Shown: positions 6,267 through 14,404 of the stretch, one piece after another
Numbering within the stretch: position 1 is the stretch's first letter
Layout: each line of letters starts with the position of its first letter
From: Burkholderiales bacterium
Lineage (GTDB): Bacteria; Pseudomonadota; Gammaproteobacteria; Burkholderiales; Burkholderiaceae_C
Assembly: GCA_028868825.1 (NCBI GenBank)
Contig: JAGWTU010000042.1
Location: forward strand, 1-44,716
Reading direction: 5' to 3'
Length of the DNA: 44,716 nucleotides
Program-made: the position numbers and the translations under genes
Notes under the pieces: model-generated
The model's database searches: none
What the model saw: the letters and a program-made list of their open reading frames with translations, nothing else
What the model was told of the DNA's origin: nothing

Positions 6267-8273
6267 TCAATCCGCCGTCAGCCTCGCTTCCCGCGCAACC
6301 TGCTTCCACTTCACGAGTTCGCTCGCCACCAGCGCACCCAGCTCCTCGGGCGTGCCGGTCCGTACTTCGGCGCCATGGTCGGCCATGCGCCGCCCGGTCT
6401 CGGGGTCGGCCAGCGCCTCGTTGAGCGCTCGATTGAGCCGGCGGACGATGTCGCCGGGCGTCTTCGCCGGGGCGAAGATCGCGTACCACTGGGTCACGTC
6501 GACGCCTTCGATGCCGGCCTCGTGCAAAGTCGGGACCTCGGGCAGCCGGGCCAGTCGCCTGGGCCCGGCGACGCCGAGCGCGCGCAGCCGGCCCGATTTC
6601 ACCAGCGGATAGGCGGTGTACAGGCTCGGGAACATGAATTGCGTCCGTCCGGCCATCGTGTCGGCCAGCGCCGGGGCCGAGCCCTTGTGCGCCACGCCAT
6701 GCATCCTGACGCCGGCATGGAGCTTGAACAGTTCGGCGGCCAGATGCGGCGCCGTGCCGTCGCCCGCCGAGGCGTAGCCGTAGCGGTCGGGTGCGGCCTC
6801 GAGCTGGGCGACGAGTTCGCCGACGTCGCGCACCGGCACCTCGGGCTGGGCCACCATCAGCGTCGGCGAATAGCCGACCAGCCCCACCGGCTCGAAATCG
6901 GCCACGGGGTCGTAGCGCAGCTTGTGCAGCGCCGGGTTGATGCCATGCGTGCCGATGTAGCCCAGCATCAGCGTATGGCCGTCGGGCCGTGCGCGGGCGA
7001 CGAATTCGCTCGCGATCGAGCCGTTGGCGCCGGCCCGGTTGTCGACGACCACGCTCTGGCCGAGCCGGGTCGCGAGCCTGCCCGCGATCGTGCGGGCGAT
7101 GGCGTCGTTGCCGCCGCCGGCGGAGGTCGGCACGACGATCGTGATCGCGCGGTTCGGGTAGCGCGGGCCGTCGTCGGCGGGGGCGCCCTTCCGCGGCTTC
7201 GAGAACACGTAGTCGGGGATGTGCAACTCGCCATGGAAGATCTTGCGCGCCGTGCGCACGAGCGAGGCGCGGCGGATCTGCGCCGCGTCGCCGGCGCCGG
7301 CGATCTCGACCTCGACATCGATGCGCCCGGCCGGGTGCAGCACGACGAGCGCGCGCGTGCCGGCGCGCGTGTTCTCGCCGCTGGCCACCGTGCCCGGCAG
7401 CGCGAAGGCGCTGGCGACACCGATGGCACCGGTCACCGCATGCGAGGCATGGCAGCGCCGCGGCGTGAAATAGCGCGAGGTGATGCTGTCGCCGTTCTCG
7501 CCCGCGCTCACGAGCACCGGCTTGGGCACGACGCTGGTCGACACGTCGCCCAGTCCCATCATGCGGCCGGCCTGCAGGCGCAGCGATTCCAGGCGTTCGA
7601 GCAGCGCGCGGTTCGCGTCGAGCTCGACGGGACTCTCGGTGCCGGTGACGCCGAGCGACTCGGCGCGCACGATCATCAACGGCATCGCGGCATCGATGCA
7701 GCTGACCGGCACGCCGTCGATGAGGTCGATGCGCCGGCCGGTCGGGAACACGCTGCCGGTGACGGCGCCCCAGGCGTCGAGGAAGTTCAGGTGGATCGGT
7801 GCCGCCGTGCCGGCGACGCCGTCGATGCGCGTCGAGCCCTCGTAGGTGATGCGCCGGCCCGGCGTGCGCACGGTGACCTCGATGCGCGAGCGCGTGTTGA
7901 CGTTGAACACCACCGCGGTCGTGCTGCCTTCGGCGGCCGCTATCAGCCCCTGCTCGATCGCGAACGGCAGCACCCCCGAGAGCATGTTGCCGCAGTTCGG
8001 CCGCAGGTCCACCGAGCGCTGGCCGACGCCGACCTGCGCGAACAGGTAGTCGAGATCGCAGCCCGGCTGCTGCGAGCGCGAGACGATGGCCACCTTGCTG
8101 TTGAGCGAGCTGCCGCCGCCGACGCCGTCGAGCTGCAGCGGGTCGGACGCGCCGATGGCGCCGATCAGCGCCTGGTCGCGCGCATCGTCGTCGGCCGGCA
8201 ACCATTCGCGCAGGAAGAACGGGCCGCGCGAGGTGCCAGCGCGCATCAGGGTGCAGGGGATGGTGGTGCTCAT
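6267..8273 (-). CDS. PrpF-family isomerase fused in frame to a TctC/Bug substrate-binding domain
   Basis: One uninterrupted 668-codon frame. Residues 1-360 are a complete PrpF / 4-oxalomesaconate tautomerase-like protein: PCTLMRAGTSRGPFF at the N-terminus, both active-site Cys loops of the diaminopimelate-epimerase fold (RPNCGNM, Cys94; RRCHASHAVTGA, Cys274), and the usual end GELHIPDYVFSKP. After about 10 linker residues comes YPNRAITIVVPTSAGGGNDAIAR, the beginning of a mature tripartite tricarboxylate-type periplasmic binding protein, complete to its usual end (residues 371-668). TctC/Bug proteins normally start with a signal peptide; none remains. PrpF is cytoplasmic, so the binding domain would be stranded inside the cell. 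A deletion joining two neighbouring genes, or a sequencing deletion, explains this best. ATG 8273 lies 29 nt after the dctA stop. Confidence 0.85.
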   Translation of the reverse strand: MSTTIPCTLMRAGTSRGPFFLREWLPADDDARDQALIGAIGASDPLQLDGVGGGSSLNSKVAIVSRSQQPGCDLDYLFAQVGVGQRSVDLRPNCGNMLSGVLPFAIEQGLIAAAEGSTTAVVFNVNTRSRIEVTVRTPGRRITYEGSTRIDGVAGTAAPIHLNFLDAWGAVTGSVFPTGRRIDLIDGVPVSCIDAAMPLMIVRAESLGVTGTESPVELDANRALLERLESLRLQAGRMMGLGDVSTSVVPKPVLVSAGENGDSITSRYFTPRRCHASHAVTGAIGVASAFALPGTVASGENTRAGTRALVVLHPAGRIDVEVEIAGAGDAAQIRRASLVRTARKIFHGELHIPDYVFSKPRKGAPADDGPRYPNRAITIVVPTSAGGGNDAIARTIAGRLATRLGQSVVVDNRAGANGSIASEFVARARPDGHTLMLGYIGTHGINPALHKLRYDPVADFEPVGLVGYSPTLMVAQPEVPVRDVGELVAQLEAAPDRYGYASAGDGTAPHLAAELFKLHAGVRMHGVAHKGSAPALADTMAGRTQFMFPSLYTAYPLVKSGRLRALGVAGPRRLARLPEVPTLHEAGIEGVDVTQWYAIFAPAKTPGDIVRRLNRALNEALADPETGRRMADHGAEVRTGTPEELGALVASELVKWKQVAREARLTAD

Positions 8274-8302
8274 GATCGCGGGGGCTGCGGCGGCGGGACC
8301 CG

Positions 8303-9655
8303 TCAGGCGGCTTGCTGGCGCTCGCCGCCGCCGGGCACCAGCGCCAGACTGGCCGCGGGCAGGTCCATCTCGTGTTCCAGCGCCTCCTCGGTGCGCAGAT
8401 AGCCGCTGCCGAGTTCGCTGGCCAGCCGCTCGCGGTCGCAGGCGTCTTCCCAGATCGAGACGACGATGCTGGCCACGCAATTGCTGATCGTGCTGCTGAG
8501 CGCGCGGGCCTCGGACATGAAACGGTCGACGCCGACGAGCAGCGCGACGCCGGCCACCGGCAGGTCGGGCATCACCGTCAGCGTCGCGACGAGCGCCACG
8601 AAGCCGCTGCCGGTGACGCCGGCGGCGCCCTTGGACGTCAGCAGCATCAGGCCGAGCATGGCGGCGATCTGGCCGACCGACAGATGGATGTTGCAGGCCT
8701 GGGCGATGAACATCGACGCCAGCGTGAGGTAGATCGCCGTGCCGTCGAGGTTGAACGAATAGCCGGTCGGCAGCACGAGGCCGACGACGCCCTTCTTGCA
8801 GCCCAGGCGCTCGAGCTTCTGCAGCAGCCGCGGCAGCACCGGCTCGCTCGACGCCGTGCCCAGCACGACCAGCAGTTCCTCGCGGAAATAGCGCAGCACC
8901 TGCCAGAGCCTGAAGCCGTGCAGCCGCGCCAGCATGCCGAGCACGATGGCGACGAAGACGCCGCAGGCGACATAGAAGGTGGCGATCAGCAGGCCCAGCG
9001 AGCCGATCGACTTGATGCCGTATCTGCCGACCGTGAACGCCATCGCGCCGAAGGCGCCGAGCGGGGCCAGCTTCATGATGAAGCCGAAGGCCGTGAACAA
9101 CATGTGCGAGAAGCTGTCGATGCCGCTGAGCATCGGCAAGCCGGCCCTGCCGATGCGCGTCAGCGCGAAGCCGCACAGCACCGCCAGCAGCAGCACCGGC
9201 AGCACCTCGCCGGCGGCGAAGGCGCCGAAGAACGAGGCCGGGATGATGTGCAGCACGAACTCGGCGAAGCCGTGCGGCAGTTCTGTCTTGCTGAACTTCG
9301 CCGCCACCGAGGCGTCCAGCGTCGCCGGGTCGATGTTCATGCCGGTGCCGGGCTGCATCAGGTAGACCGCCGCCAGGCCGGTGAGCAGCGCCAGGATCGT
9401 CAGCGCGTAGAACAGGCCCATGGCCTTGAGCAGCGTCTTGCCGATGCCCTGCGAGTCGCCCAGCGAGGTGATGCCGCTGACGATGGTGCAGAAGACCACC
9501 GGGGCGATCATCATCTTCACGAGCTTGATGAAGCCGTCACCGAGCGGCTTCAGGCTGGCGCCGAAGTCGGGCCACCAATGGCCGACGGCGATGCCGAGCG
9601 CCAGGCCGACGAGGACCTGGAAGTAGAGGGTCTTGGACAGCTTGCCGAGATGCAT
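8303..9655 (-). CDS. dctA: C4-dicarboxylate:cation symporter DctA
   Basis: A 450-residue inner-membrane transporter of the DAACS family, which takes up succinate, fumarate, malate and similar dicarboxylates with cations. Visible landmarks: KTLYFQVLVGLALGIAVGHWWP (first membrane helix), MIAPVVFCTIVSGI, the serine-containing re-entrant loop VVLGTASSEPVLPRLL, and the substrate/cation site SFNLDGTAIYLTLASMF. About eight hydrophobic segments are evident and the C-terminal tail is hydrophilic. GGAG precedes ATG 9655 at a suitable distance. It diverges from the LysR gene and leads into the PrpF-TctC ORF, so it probably imports the substrate of the adjacent catabolic genes under LysR control. Confidence 0.93.
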   Translation of the reverse strand: MHLGKLSKTLYFQVLVGLALGIAVGHWWPDFGASLKPLGDGFIKLVKMMIAPVVFCTIVSGITSLGDSQGIGKTLLKAMGLFYALTILALLTGLAAVYLMQPGTGMNIDPATLDASVAAKFSKTELPHGFAEFVLHIIPASFFGAFAAGEVLPVLLLAVLCGFALTRIGRAGLPMLSGIDSFSHMLFTAFGFIMKLAPLGAFGAMAFTVGRYGIKSIGSLGLLIATFYVACGVFVAIVLGMLARLHGFRLWQVLRYFREELLVVLGTASSEPVLPRLLQKLERLGCKKGVVGLVLPTGYSFNLDGTAIYLTLASMFIAQACNIHLSVGQIAAMLGLMLLTSKGAAGVTGSGFVALVATLTVMPDLPVAGVALLVGVDRFMSEARALSSTISNCVASIVVSIWEDACDRERLASELGSGYLRTEEALEHEMDLPAASLALVPGGGERQQAA

Positions 9656-9745
9656 GGCCTGGTCTCCGGTCAGGGGGTGTGGACTGCCGTTCTGGCGACG
9701 GCTGGCGTGATCGAAATCATCGGCGCGGCGGCCTCGGAAGTGAAT

Positions 9746-9770
9746 TGCATAGATGCGAACGATTGATGCA
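9746..9770. promoter_or_regulatory. Putative LysR operator TGCAT-N15-ATGCA
   Basis: This 25-bp inverted repeat lies in the divergent dctA / lysR intergenic region, about 50 nt before the LysR start and about 90 nt before the dctA start. LysR-type proteins bind dyads containing T-N11-A in divergent promoters, so location and shape fit autoregulation plus dctA control. It is followed by a -10-like TAAGAT (9780-9785) for the regulator gene. Confidence 0.4.
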
Positions 9771-9822
9771 CGGGACGGCTAAGATCGTTCCCCCGCATCG
9801 TCCTGCGACCCGGAGATCCGCG

Positions 9823-10740
9823 ATGGCCGCCGCCTTCGACCTCAACGACCTGCATGCCTTCCGCGCCGTCGCCGAGATGGGCAATTTCCGCAAGGCCGCC
9901 GATGCGGTGCATATCTCGCAGCCGGCATTCAGTCGGCGCATCGACAAGCTCGAGCAGGCGCTGGGCGTGCGGCTGCTCGAGCGCACGACGCGCAAGGTGC
10001 AGTTGACGGCGGTGGGGCGGGACTTCGCGCGCACCGTGCAACAGGTGCTCGACGAGCTCGACGGCGCGCTGCTCGGCATCCGCGGCTTCGCCGCGACGCG
10101 CATGGGCGAGGTGGGAATCGCCTGCGTGCCCTCGACCGTCTACTACTTCGTCTCGCAGGTGATACGCCGCTACCACGAGACCTATCCGCGCATCCGCGTC
10201 AGGGTGCACGACGCGAGCGCCAACGACGTGCTCGCCGCGGTGACCCGCGGCGAGGCCGATTTCGGCTTGAACTTCATGGGCAGCCAGGAACCCGAGATCG
10301 AGTTCGAGCCGCTGCTCGAGGAGCGCTTCGTCGCCGCCTGCCGGCGCGACCACCCGCTGGCGAGCAGGCGCAAGGTGACGTGGACCGAGCTGGCGGCCTA
10401 CGACAACATCTCGGTCGCCAAGTCGTCCGGGAACCGGCTGCTGCTCGATCAGGCGCTGTCGGGGCTCGAAGGCCGGCCGCAGCCGATCTACGAGGCCCAG
10501 CATGTGACGACGATGCTCGGCCTCGTCGAGGCGGGTCTTGGCGTGGCGGCGGTGCCGTCGCTGGCGATGCCGGCGGCCGACCATCCGCTGCTCGTCAGCG
10601 TGCCGCTGGCCGATCCGGTCGTGACGCGGCGCGTCGGGCTGATCCGCCGCCGCGGCCGCACGCTGTCGCCGGCGGCGCAGCAGCTCTACGAGTTCTTCGC
10701 CGACATGAAGGGCAGGCGCGCCGCGGCGCGCCCGCGTTGA
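9823..10740 (+). CDS. LysR-family transcriptional regulator
   Basis: The 305-residue product has the N-terminal winged helix-turn-helix typical of LysR proteins (FDLNDLHAFRAVAEMGNFRKAADAVHISQPAFSRRIDKLEQALGVRLLERT, residues about 4-54). A two-lobed effector domain follows (IACVPSTVYYFVSQVIRRY; GEADFGLNFMG; HVTTMLGLVEAGLGVAAVP). ATG 9823 is preceded by GGAG at about 7 nt. It diverges from dctA and converges with the lyase gene, with only 3 nt between stops. It is the sole regulator in the 6.3-14.2 kb island and most likely controls dctA-prpF and perhaps the upstream lyase/CoA-transferase/hydratase genes. The co-inducer is presumably a di- or tricarboxylate (inference). Confidence 0.93.
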   Translation: MAAAFDLNDLHAFRAVAEMGNFRKAADAVHISQPAFSRRIDKLEQALGVRLLERTTRKVQLTAVGRDFARTVQQVLDELDGALLGIRGFAATRMGEVGIACVPSTVYYFVSQVIRRYHETYPRIRVRVHDASANDVLAAVTRGEADFGLNFMGSQEPEIEFEPLLEERFVAACRRDHPLASRRKVTWTELAAYDNISVAKSSGNRLLLDQALSGLEGRPQPIYEAQHVTTMLGLVEAGLGVAAVPSLAMPAADHPLLVSVPLADPVVTRRVGLIRRRGRTLSPAAQQLYEFFADMKGRRAAARPR

Positions 10741-10743
10741 GGA

Positions 10744-12090
10744 TCAGCTCCACCGCGCGAGCACGCGGTCGACCATCAGGCCCGACTGGCCGAGGTAGGC
10801 CGCCGGGTCGCACATCGCCGCGAGCTGCTCGCGCGTGACATGCCGGGTGATCTCGGCGTTCTCGGCCAACAGGTCGAGCAGCGGCCGCTCCTGCTGGATC
10901 GCGACGCGGCAGATGTCATAGACCAGGTCGTGCGCGTATTCGCGGCCGATGTAGGGCGCCAGCCCCATCATCACGGCCTCGGAGACGACGAGGCCATGCG
11001 TCATGTCGAGATTCGCGCGCATGCGCTTGGTGTCGACCTCGAGCCCCTCGATCACCGCGCGCGATTGCGCCAGCGCGCCGGCCAGCAGGCAGAAGGCCTC
11101 GGGCAGCACGATCCATTCGATCTCCCAGGGGCCGGTCGAGCGTTCGTGGTCGGCGACCATCGCGTCGAGCATCGCCGCCGCATGCTGGCGCAGCACCGAG
11201 ATCTGGGCGTGGATGTAGCAGCTCGAGATCGGGTTGCGCTTCTGCGGCATCGTGCTGCTCGAGCCGCGGCCATGGGCGTAGGGCTCGTAGACCTCGCCGA
11301 CCTCGGTCTGCATCATCAGCTTCACGTCCATGCTGATCTTGCCCAGCGTGCCGCCGACGAGGCCGAGGAAGGTGCCGACCTCGGCGATGGTGTCGCGCAC
11401 CGTGTGCCAGGCGATCAGCGGCTGCGCCAGGCCGAGTTCGGCGCACAGCCCGGCCTGCGTCTCCATCGCACCGGTCTCGAGCGAGGCGAGCGTGCCGGCG
11501 GCGCCGGCGAACTCGCCTTGCAGCACGCGCGGCCGGATCTGCGCCAGCCGTTCGCGGTGGCGCTCCACGGCGGCCAGCAGCCCGGCCATCTTGTAGCCGA
11601 AGGTCACTGGCACCGCCTGCTGCAGGTTGCTGCGGCCGATCATCGGCGTCAGACGGTGCTCGCGCGCGAGCTTGGCCAGGGCGTCGCCGAGCGCCTTCAG
11701 CTCGCCGTCGACGATCTCCAGCGCCTCGCGGATCTGCAGCACGGTGGCGGTGTCGGTGATGTCCTGCGTCGTCGCGCCCCAGTGGCAGAACTCGCCGAGC
11801 TTGTCGCGGCACAGCGCGTTGATCTGCGAGACGACGCCGAGGATGGGATAGCCGATGCGCTCGGTCTGCGCCTTGAGCTTGACGAGGTCGATGTTCTCGA
11901 TGCGGCACACGCGCACGATCTCCGCCGCCGCGTCGGCCGGGATCAGGCCGAGCGCGCCCTGCACCTTGGCCAGCGCCGATTCGATGGCCACGTATTTCGC
12001 GGTGCGGTTCTCGTCGGACCAGACGCGCCGCATCGCGGCGGTGCTGAAGATGTCGCCGAAGATGGCGGAGTCGATGATCGTGGACGGCAT
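10744..12090 (-). CDS. Fumarase/aspartase superfamily lyase (adenylosuccinate lyase / PcaB-like)
   Basis: A 448-residue product with all conserved regions of the superfamily: CHWGATTQDITDTA (residues about 102-115), the AGAAGTLASLE region near 196-205, and the signature GSSSTMPQKRNP at 276-287, whose flexible loop carries the catalytic serine. Members cleave a C-N or C-O bond, or cyclise, releasing fumarate or a related acid. The closest subfamilies by overall look are 3-carboxy-cis,cis-muconate cycloisomerase and adenylosuccinate lyase. No other protocatechuate or purine genes lie nearby, so I do not assign either function. The context (CoA-transferase, MaoC-like hydratase, DctA, PrpF) suggests a dicarboxylate-forming step. 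GAGGA precedes ATG 12090. Confidence 0.85.
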   Translation of the reverse strand: MPSTIIDSAIFGDIFSTAAMRRVWSDENRTAKYVAIESALAKVQGALGLIPADAAAEIVRVCRIENIDLVKLKAQTERIGYPILGVVSQINALCRDKLGEFCHWGATTQDITDTATVLQIREALEIVDGELKALGDALAKLAREHRLTPMIGRSNLQQAVPVTFGYKMAGLLAAVERHRERLAQIRPRVLQGEFAGAAGTLASLETGAMETQAGLCAELGLAQPLIAWHTVRDTIAEVGTFLGLVGGTLGKISMDVKLMMQTEVGEVYEPYAHGRGSSSTMPQKRNPISSCYIHAQISVLRQHAAAMLDAMVADHERSTGPWEIEWIVLPEAFCLLAGALAQSRAVIEGLEVDTKRMRANLDMTHGLVVSEAVMMGLAPYIGREYAHDLVYDICRVAIQQERPLLDLLAENAEITRHVTREQLAAMCDPAAYLGQSGLMVDRVLARWS

Positions 12091-12156
12091 GGCGGGTTCC
12101 TCGCTATGGATGGAGTGTGGATGGGGATCGCGGCGGGGTCGTTCGGGCCCAGCGCG

Positions 12157-13353
12157 TCAGACCGCGCGGGCGCTGCGCAGCGCGGCGATGGCCGCCGCGT
12201 CGAACCCCAGTTCGCCGAGGATCGCGTCGGTGTGCTGGCCGAGCGCCGGCACCGCGTCCATCCGCGGGCCGTCACCGTCGTCCCAGCTGCCGGGCGGCAG
12301 CAGCGCCGGCACCTTGCCGACGGCGGTGTCGACCTCGCGCCAGCGGGCGCGCGCGGCCAGTTGCGGGTGCTGCCAGACCTCGGCCATCGTATTCACCTGG
12401 GCGTTGGCGATCTGCGCCGCGTCCAGCCGCGCCAGCACCTCGGCGGCGGTCATCGTCGCGAAGGTGTCGACGATGATCTTGCGCAGCGCGACGCGCTCGG
12501 CGCTGCGCTTCGAGTTGCTCGTGAAGCGCGGGTCCTGCGCCAATGGGGGCTGCAGCAGCACCTGGTCGCAGAAGGTCTGCCATTCGCGCTTGTTCTGCAG
12601 TCCCAGCATCACGGTCTTGCCGTCGCCGGCCGGGAACGGGCCGTAGGGGTAGATGGTCGCGTGGCTGGCGCCGGTGCGCGGCGGCGGCGCCGCGTCGTCG
12701 AAGGCGTAGTACAGCGGATAGTTCATCCATTCGCCGAGCGACTCCAGCATCGAGATGTCGATGCGGCGGCCGCGCCCGTCGATGCGCCGCTGCATCAGCG
12801 CGGCGAGGATGTTCGTGTAGGCGTACATGCCGGCTGCGATGTCGGCGATCGACGGGCCGGCCTTGCTCGGCTCGTCGGGCGTGCCGGTGACCGAGACGAA
12901 ACCGGCCTCGCTCTGCACGAGCAGGTCGTAGGCCTTCTTGTCGCGGTAGGGGCCGGGGTGCCGGCGGTCGTCGCCGTAGCCCGAGATGTCGCAGACGATG
13001 ATGCCGGGCTTCTCCGCCGCCAGCGCTTCGAACGAGAGACCGAGCCGCGCGGCCGCGCCGGGCGCGAGGTTCTGCACGACGACATCGGCCTGCTCGATGA
13101 TCAGCCGCTTGAGCAGCGCGGCCGCCTGCGGGTGCTTGACGTCGAGCGTCAGGCTCTCCTTCGAGCGGTTCGTCCAGACGAAATGCGAGGCCAGGCCGCG
13201 CACGCGTTCGTCGTAGCCGCGCGCGAAGTCGCCGCTCCCGGGGCGTTCGATCTTGATCACTCGGGCGCCGAGGTCGGCGAGCTGGCGCGTCGCGAACGGC
13301 GCGGCGATCGCGTGCTCGAGCGTGACGACGGTGATGCCCTTCAGGGGTTGCAT
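12157..13353 (-). CDS. CaiB/BaiF (class III) CoA-transferase
   Basis: A 398-residue product that starts MQPLKGITVVTLEHAIAAPFATRQLADLGARVIKIERPG, the standard N-terminus of class III CoA-transferases. These enzymes move CoA between carboxylic acids through an Asp-bound anhydride/thioester. The catalytic Asp is Asp171 in GPSIADIAAGMYA. Further family landmarks are FVWTNRSKESLTLDVK and YDLLVQSEAGFVSVTG. The likely substrates are dicarboxylates of the mesaconate, citramalate or succinate type, judged only from the adjacent mesaconyl-CoA-hydratase-like gene, whose stop is 11 nt before this start. The frame is open upstream of 13353 but overlaps that gene. Confidence 0.9.
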   Translation of the reverse strand: MQPLKGITVVTLEHAIAAPFATRQLADLGARVIKIERPGSGDFARGYDERVRGLASHFVWTNRSKESLTLDVKHPQAAALLKRLIIEQADVVVQNLAPGAAARLGLSFEALAAEKPGIIVCDISGYGDDRRHPGPYRDKKAYDLLVQSEAGFVSVTGTPDEPSKAGPSIADIAAGMYAYTNILAALMQRRIDGRGRRIDISMLESLGEWMNYPLYYAFDDAAPPPRTGASHATIYPYGPFPAGDGKTVMLGLQNKREWQTFCDQVLLQPPLAQDPRFTSNSKRSAERVALRKIIVDTFATMTAAEVLARLDAAQIANAQVNTMAEVWQHPQLAARARWREVDTAVGKVPALLPPGSWDDGDGPRMDAVPALGQHTDAILGELGFDAAAIAALRSARAV

Positions 13354-13364
13354 GGTTCGGCTCC

Positions 13365-14237
13365 TCAGCGCAGCGTGGCGGTGGCGTCCATGGTCAGCCA
13401 GCCCTCGTGGTCGGCGGCCCACAGCCGCACCGAACCGTCGGGCTGCGGCGCGCCGTGGACGTGGAAGGCGTGCAGGTCGAAGGTCGGCCGTACGGCCTTG
13501 AAGCGGAAGGTCGCGACCTCGGCCTCAGGGCGCTCGCGGCGCAGCAGGTCGAGCAGCAGCGTCGCGATCAGCGGGCCGTGGACGATGAGGCCCGGATAGC
13601 CCTCGACCTGGGTGACATAGCGCCGGTCGTAGTGGATGCGGTGGCCGTTGAAGGTCAGCGCCGAATAGCGGAACAGCAGCACGTCGTCGGGGACGATCTG
13701 CCGGCGCCAGGCGGCATCCGTCGGAGCCGGCTGCGGCGGCGGCGCCACGTCGCCGGCTTGCTGCGACTCGCGGTAGACGATGTCGTGGAACTCGACCAGC
13801 GCCGGATCGGCGGGGCCGTTGCAGCGCAGCTCATGGCGGACCTTGACGAAGACGAGGCGGCCGGTGCGGCCGTCCTTCACCGTCACGTCGGCGATCGTCG
13901 AACGGCGTTCGACGGCGTCGCCGACGCGCACCGGGGCGCGGAACTCGAACTGGCTGCCGGCCCACATGCGCCGCGGCAGCGGCACCGGCGGCAGGAAGCC
14001 GCCGCGCTTCGCATGACCGTCGGCGCCGATCTCGCTCTGGCGATGCAGCGGCAGGAAGTACAGCCAGTGCCACAGCGGCGGCAGCGGCGTGCCGGCCGGC
14101 ACCGGGGCGGCCGGATGGTCGAGCGTCGCCGTCAGGGCCCGCACCGGCGTGGCGCCTATCGTGTCCTGCTGGGTCTCGCTGCGGCCGACCCAGGCGGCCC
14201 AGTCATCGCTTCGATTCTCCACCTTCATCTCCATCAT
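13365..14237 (-). CDS. MaoC-like / FAS1-type dehydratase (mesaconyl-C4-CoA hydratase-like)
   Basis: The 290-residue product looks like a double hot-dog protein. The N-terminal half carries LPPLWHWLYFLPLHRQSEIGADGHAKRGGFLPPVPLPRRMWAGS, typical of the mesaconyl-C4-CoA hydratase group. The C-terminal half has the MaoC-type active site: LLFRYSALTFNGHRIHYDRRYV followed by YPGLIVHGPL. In that group the enzyme hydrates mesaconyl-C4-CoA or a similar 2-enoyl-CoA to citramalyl-CoA. Together with the downstream CaiB protein this makes an activation plus hydration pair. The start is uncertain: ATG codons at 14237, 14234 and 14228 and a TTG at 14249 all lack a clear ribosome site. Confidence 0.82.
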   Translation of the reverse strand: MMEMKVENRSDDWAAWVGRSETQQDTIGATPVRALTATLDHPAAPVPAGTPLPPLWHWLYFLPLHRQSEIGADGHAKRGGFLPPVPLPRRMWAGSQFEFRAPVRVGDAVERRSTIADVTVKDGRTGRLVFVKVRHELRCNGPADPALVEFHDIVYRESQQAGDVAPPPQPAPTDAAWRRQIVPDDVLLFRYSALTFNGHRIHYDRRYVTQVEGYPGLIVHGPLIATLLLDLLRRERPEAEVATFRFKAVRPTFDLHAFHVHGAPQPDGSVRLWAADHEGWLTMDATATLR

Positions 14238-14404
14238 CGGGCTGCGCAAGGTCGCGAGCCATCGGAGACGAAGTCTGGGATTTCAGCGGCTGAACGTGAA
14301 GTGCAACGTCCGGATTGATTGATGCGCTGGGTGCATGAGAGCGGGTGTTCAACCGGTAGGTCTCGACTTCTGGCTCGCGCCGTCGACGCGGCGTGCCGTC
14401 GCGC

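Noticed and set aside
8274..9176. N-terminal extension of the PrpF-TctC frame to 9176
   Set aside because: This part overlaps dctA out of frame and is Arg/His-rich nonsense; the PrpF family N-terminus begins exactly at ATG 8273.
10744..12090. Naming the lyase pcaB or purB
   Set aside because: No protocatechuate pathway or purine genes are adjacent, and the signature is shared across the superfamily.
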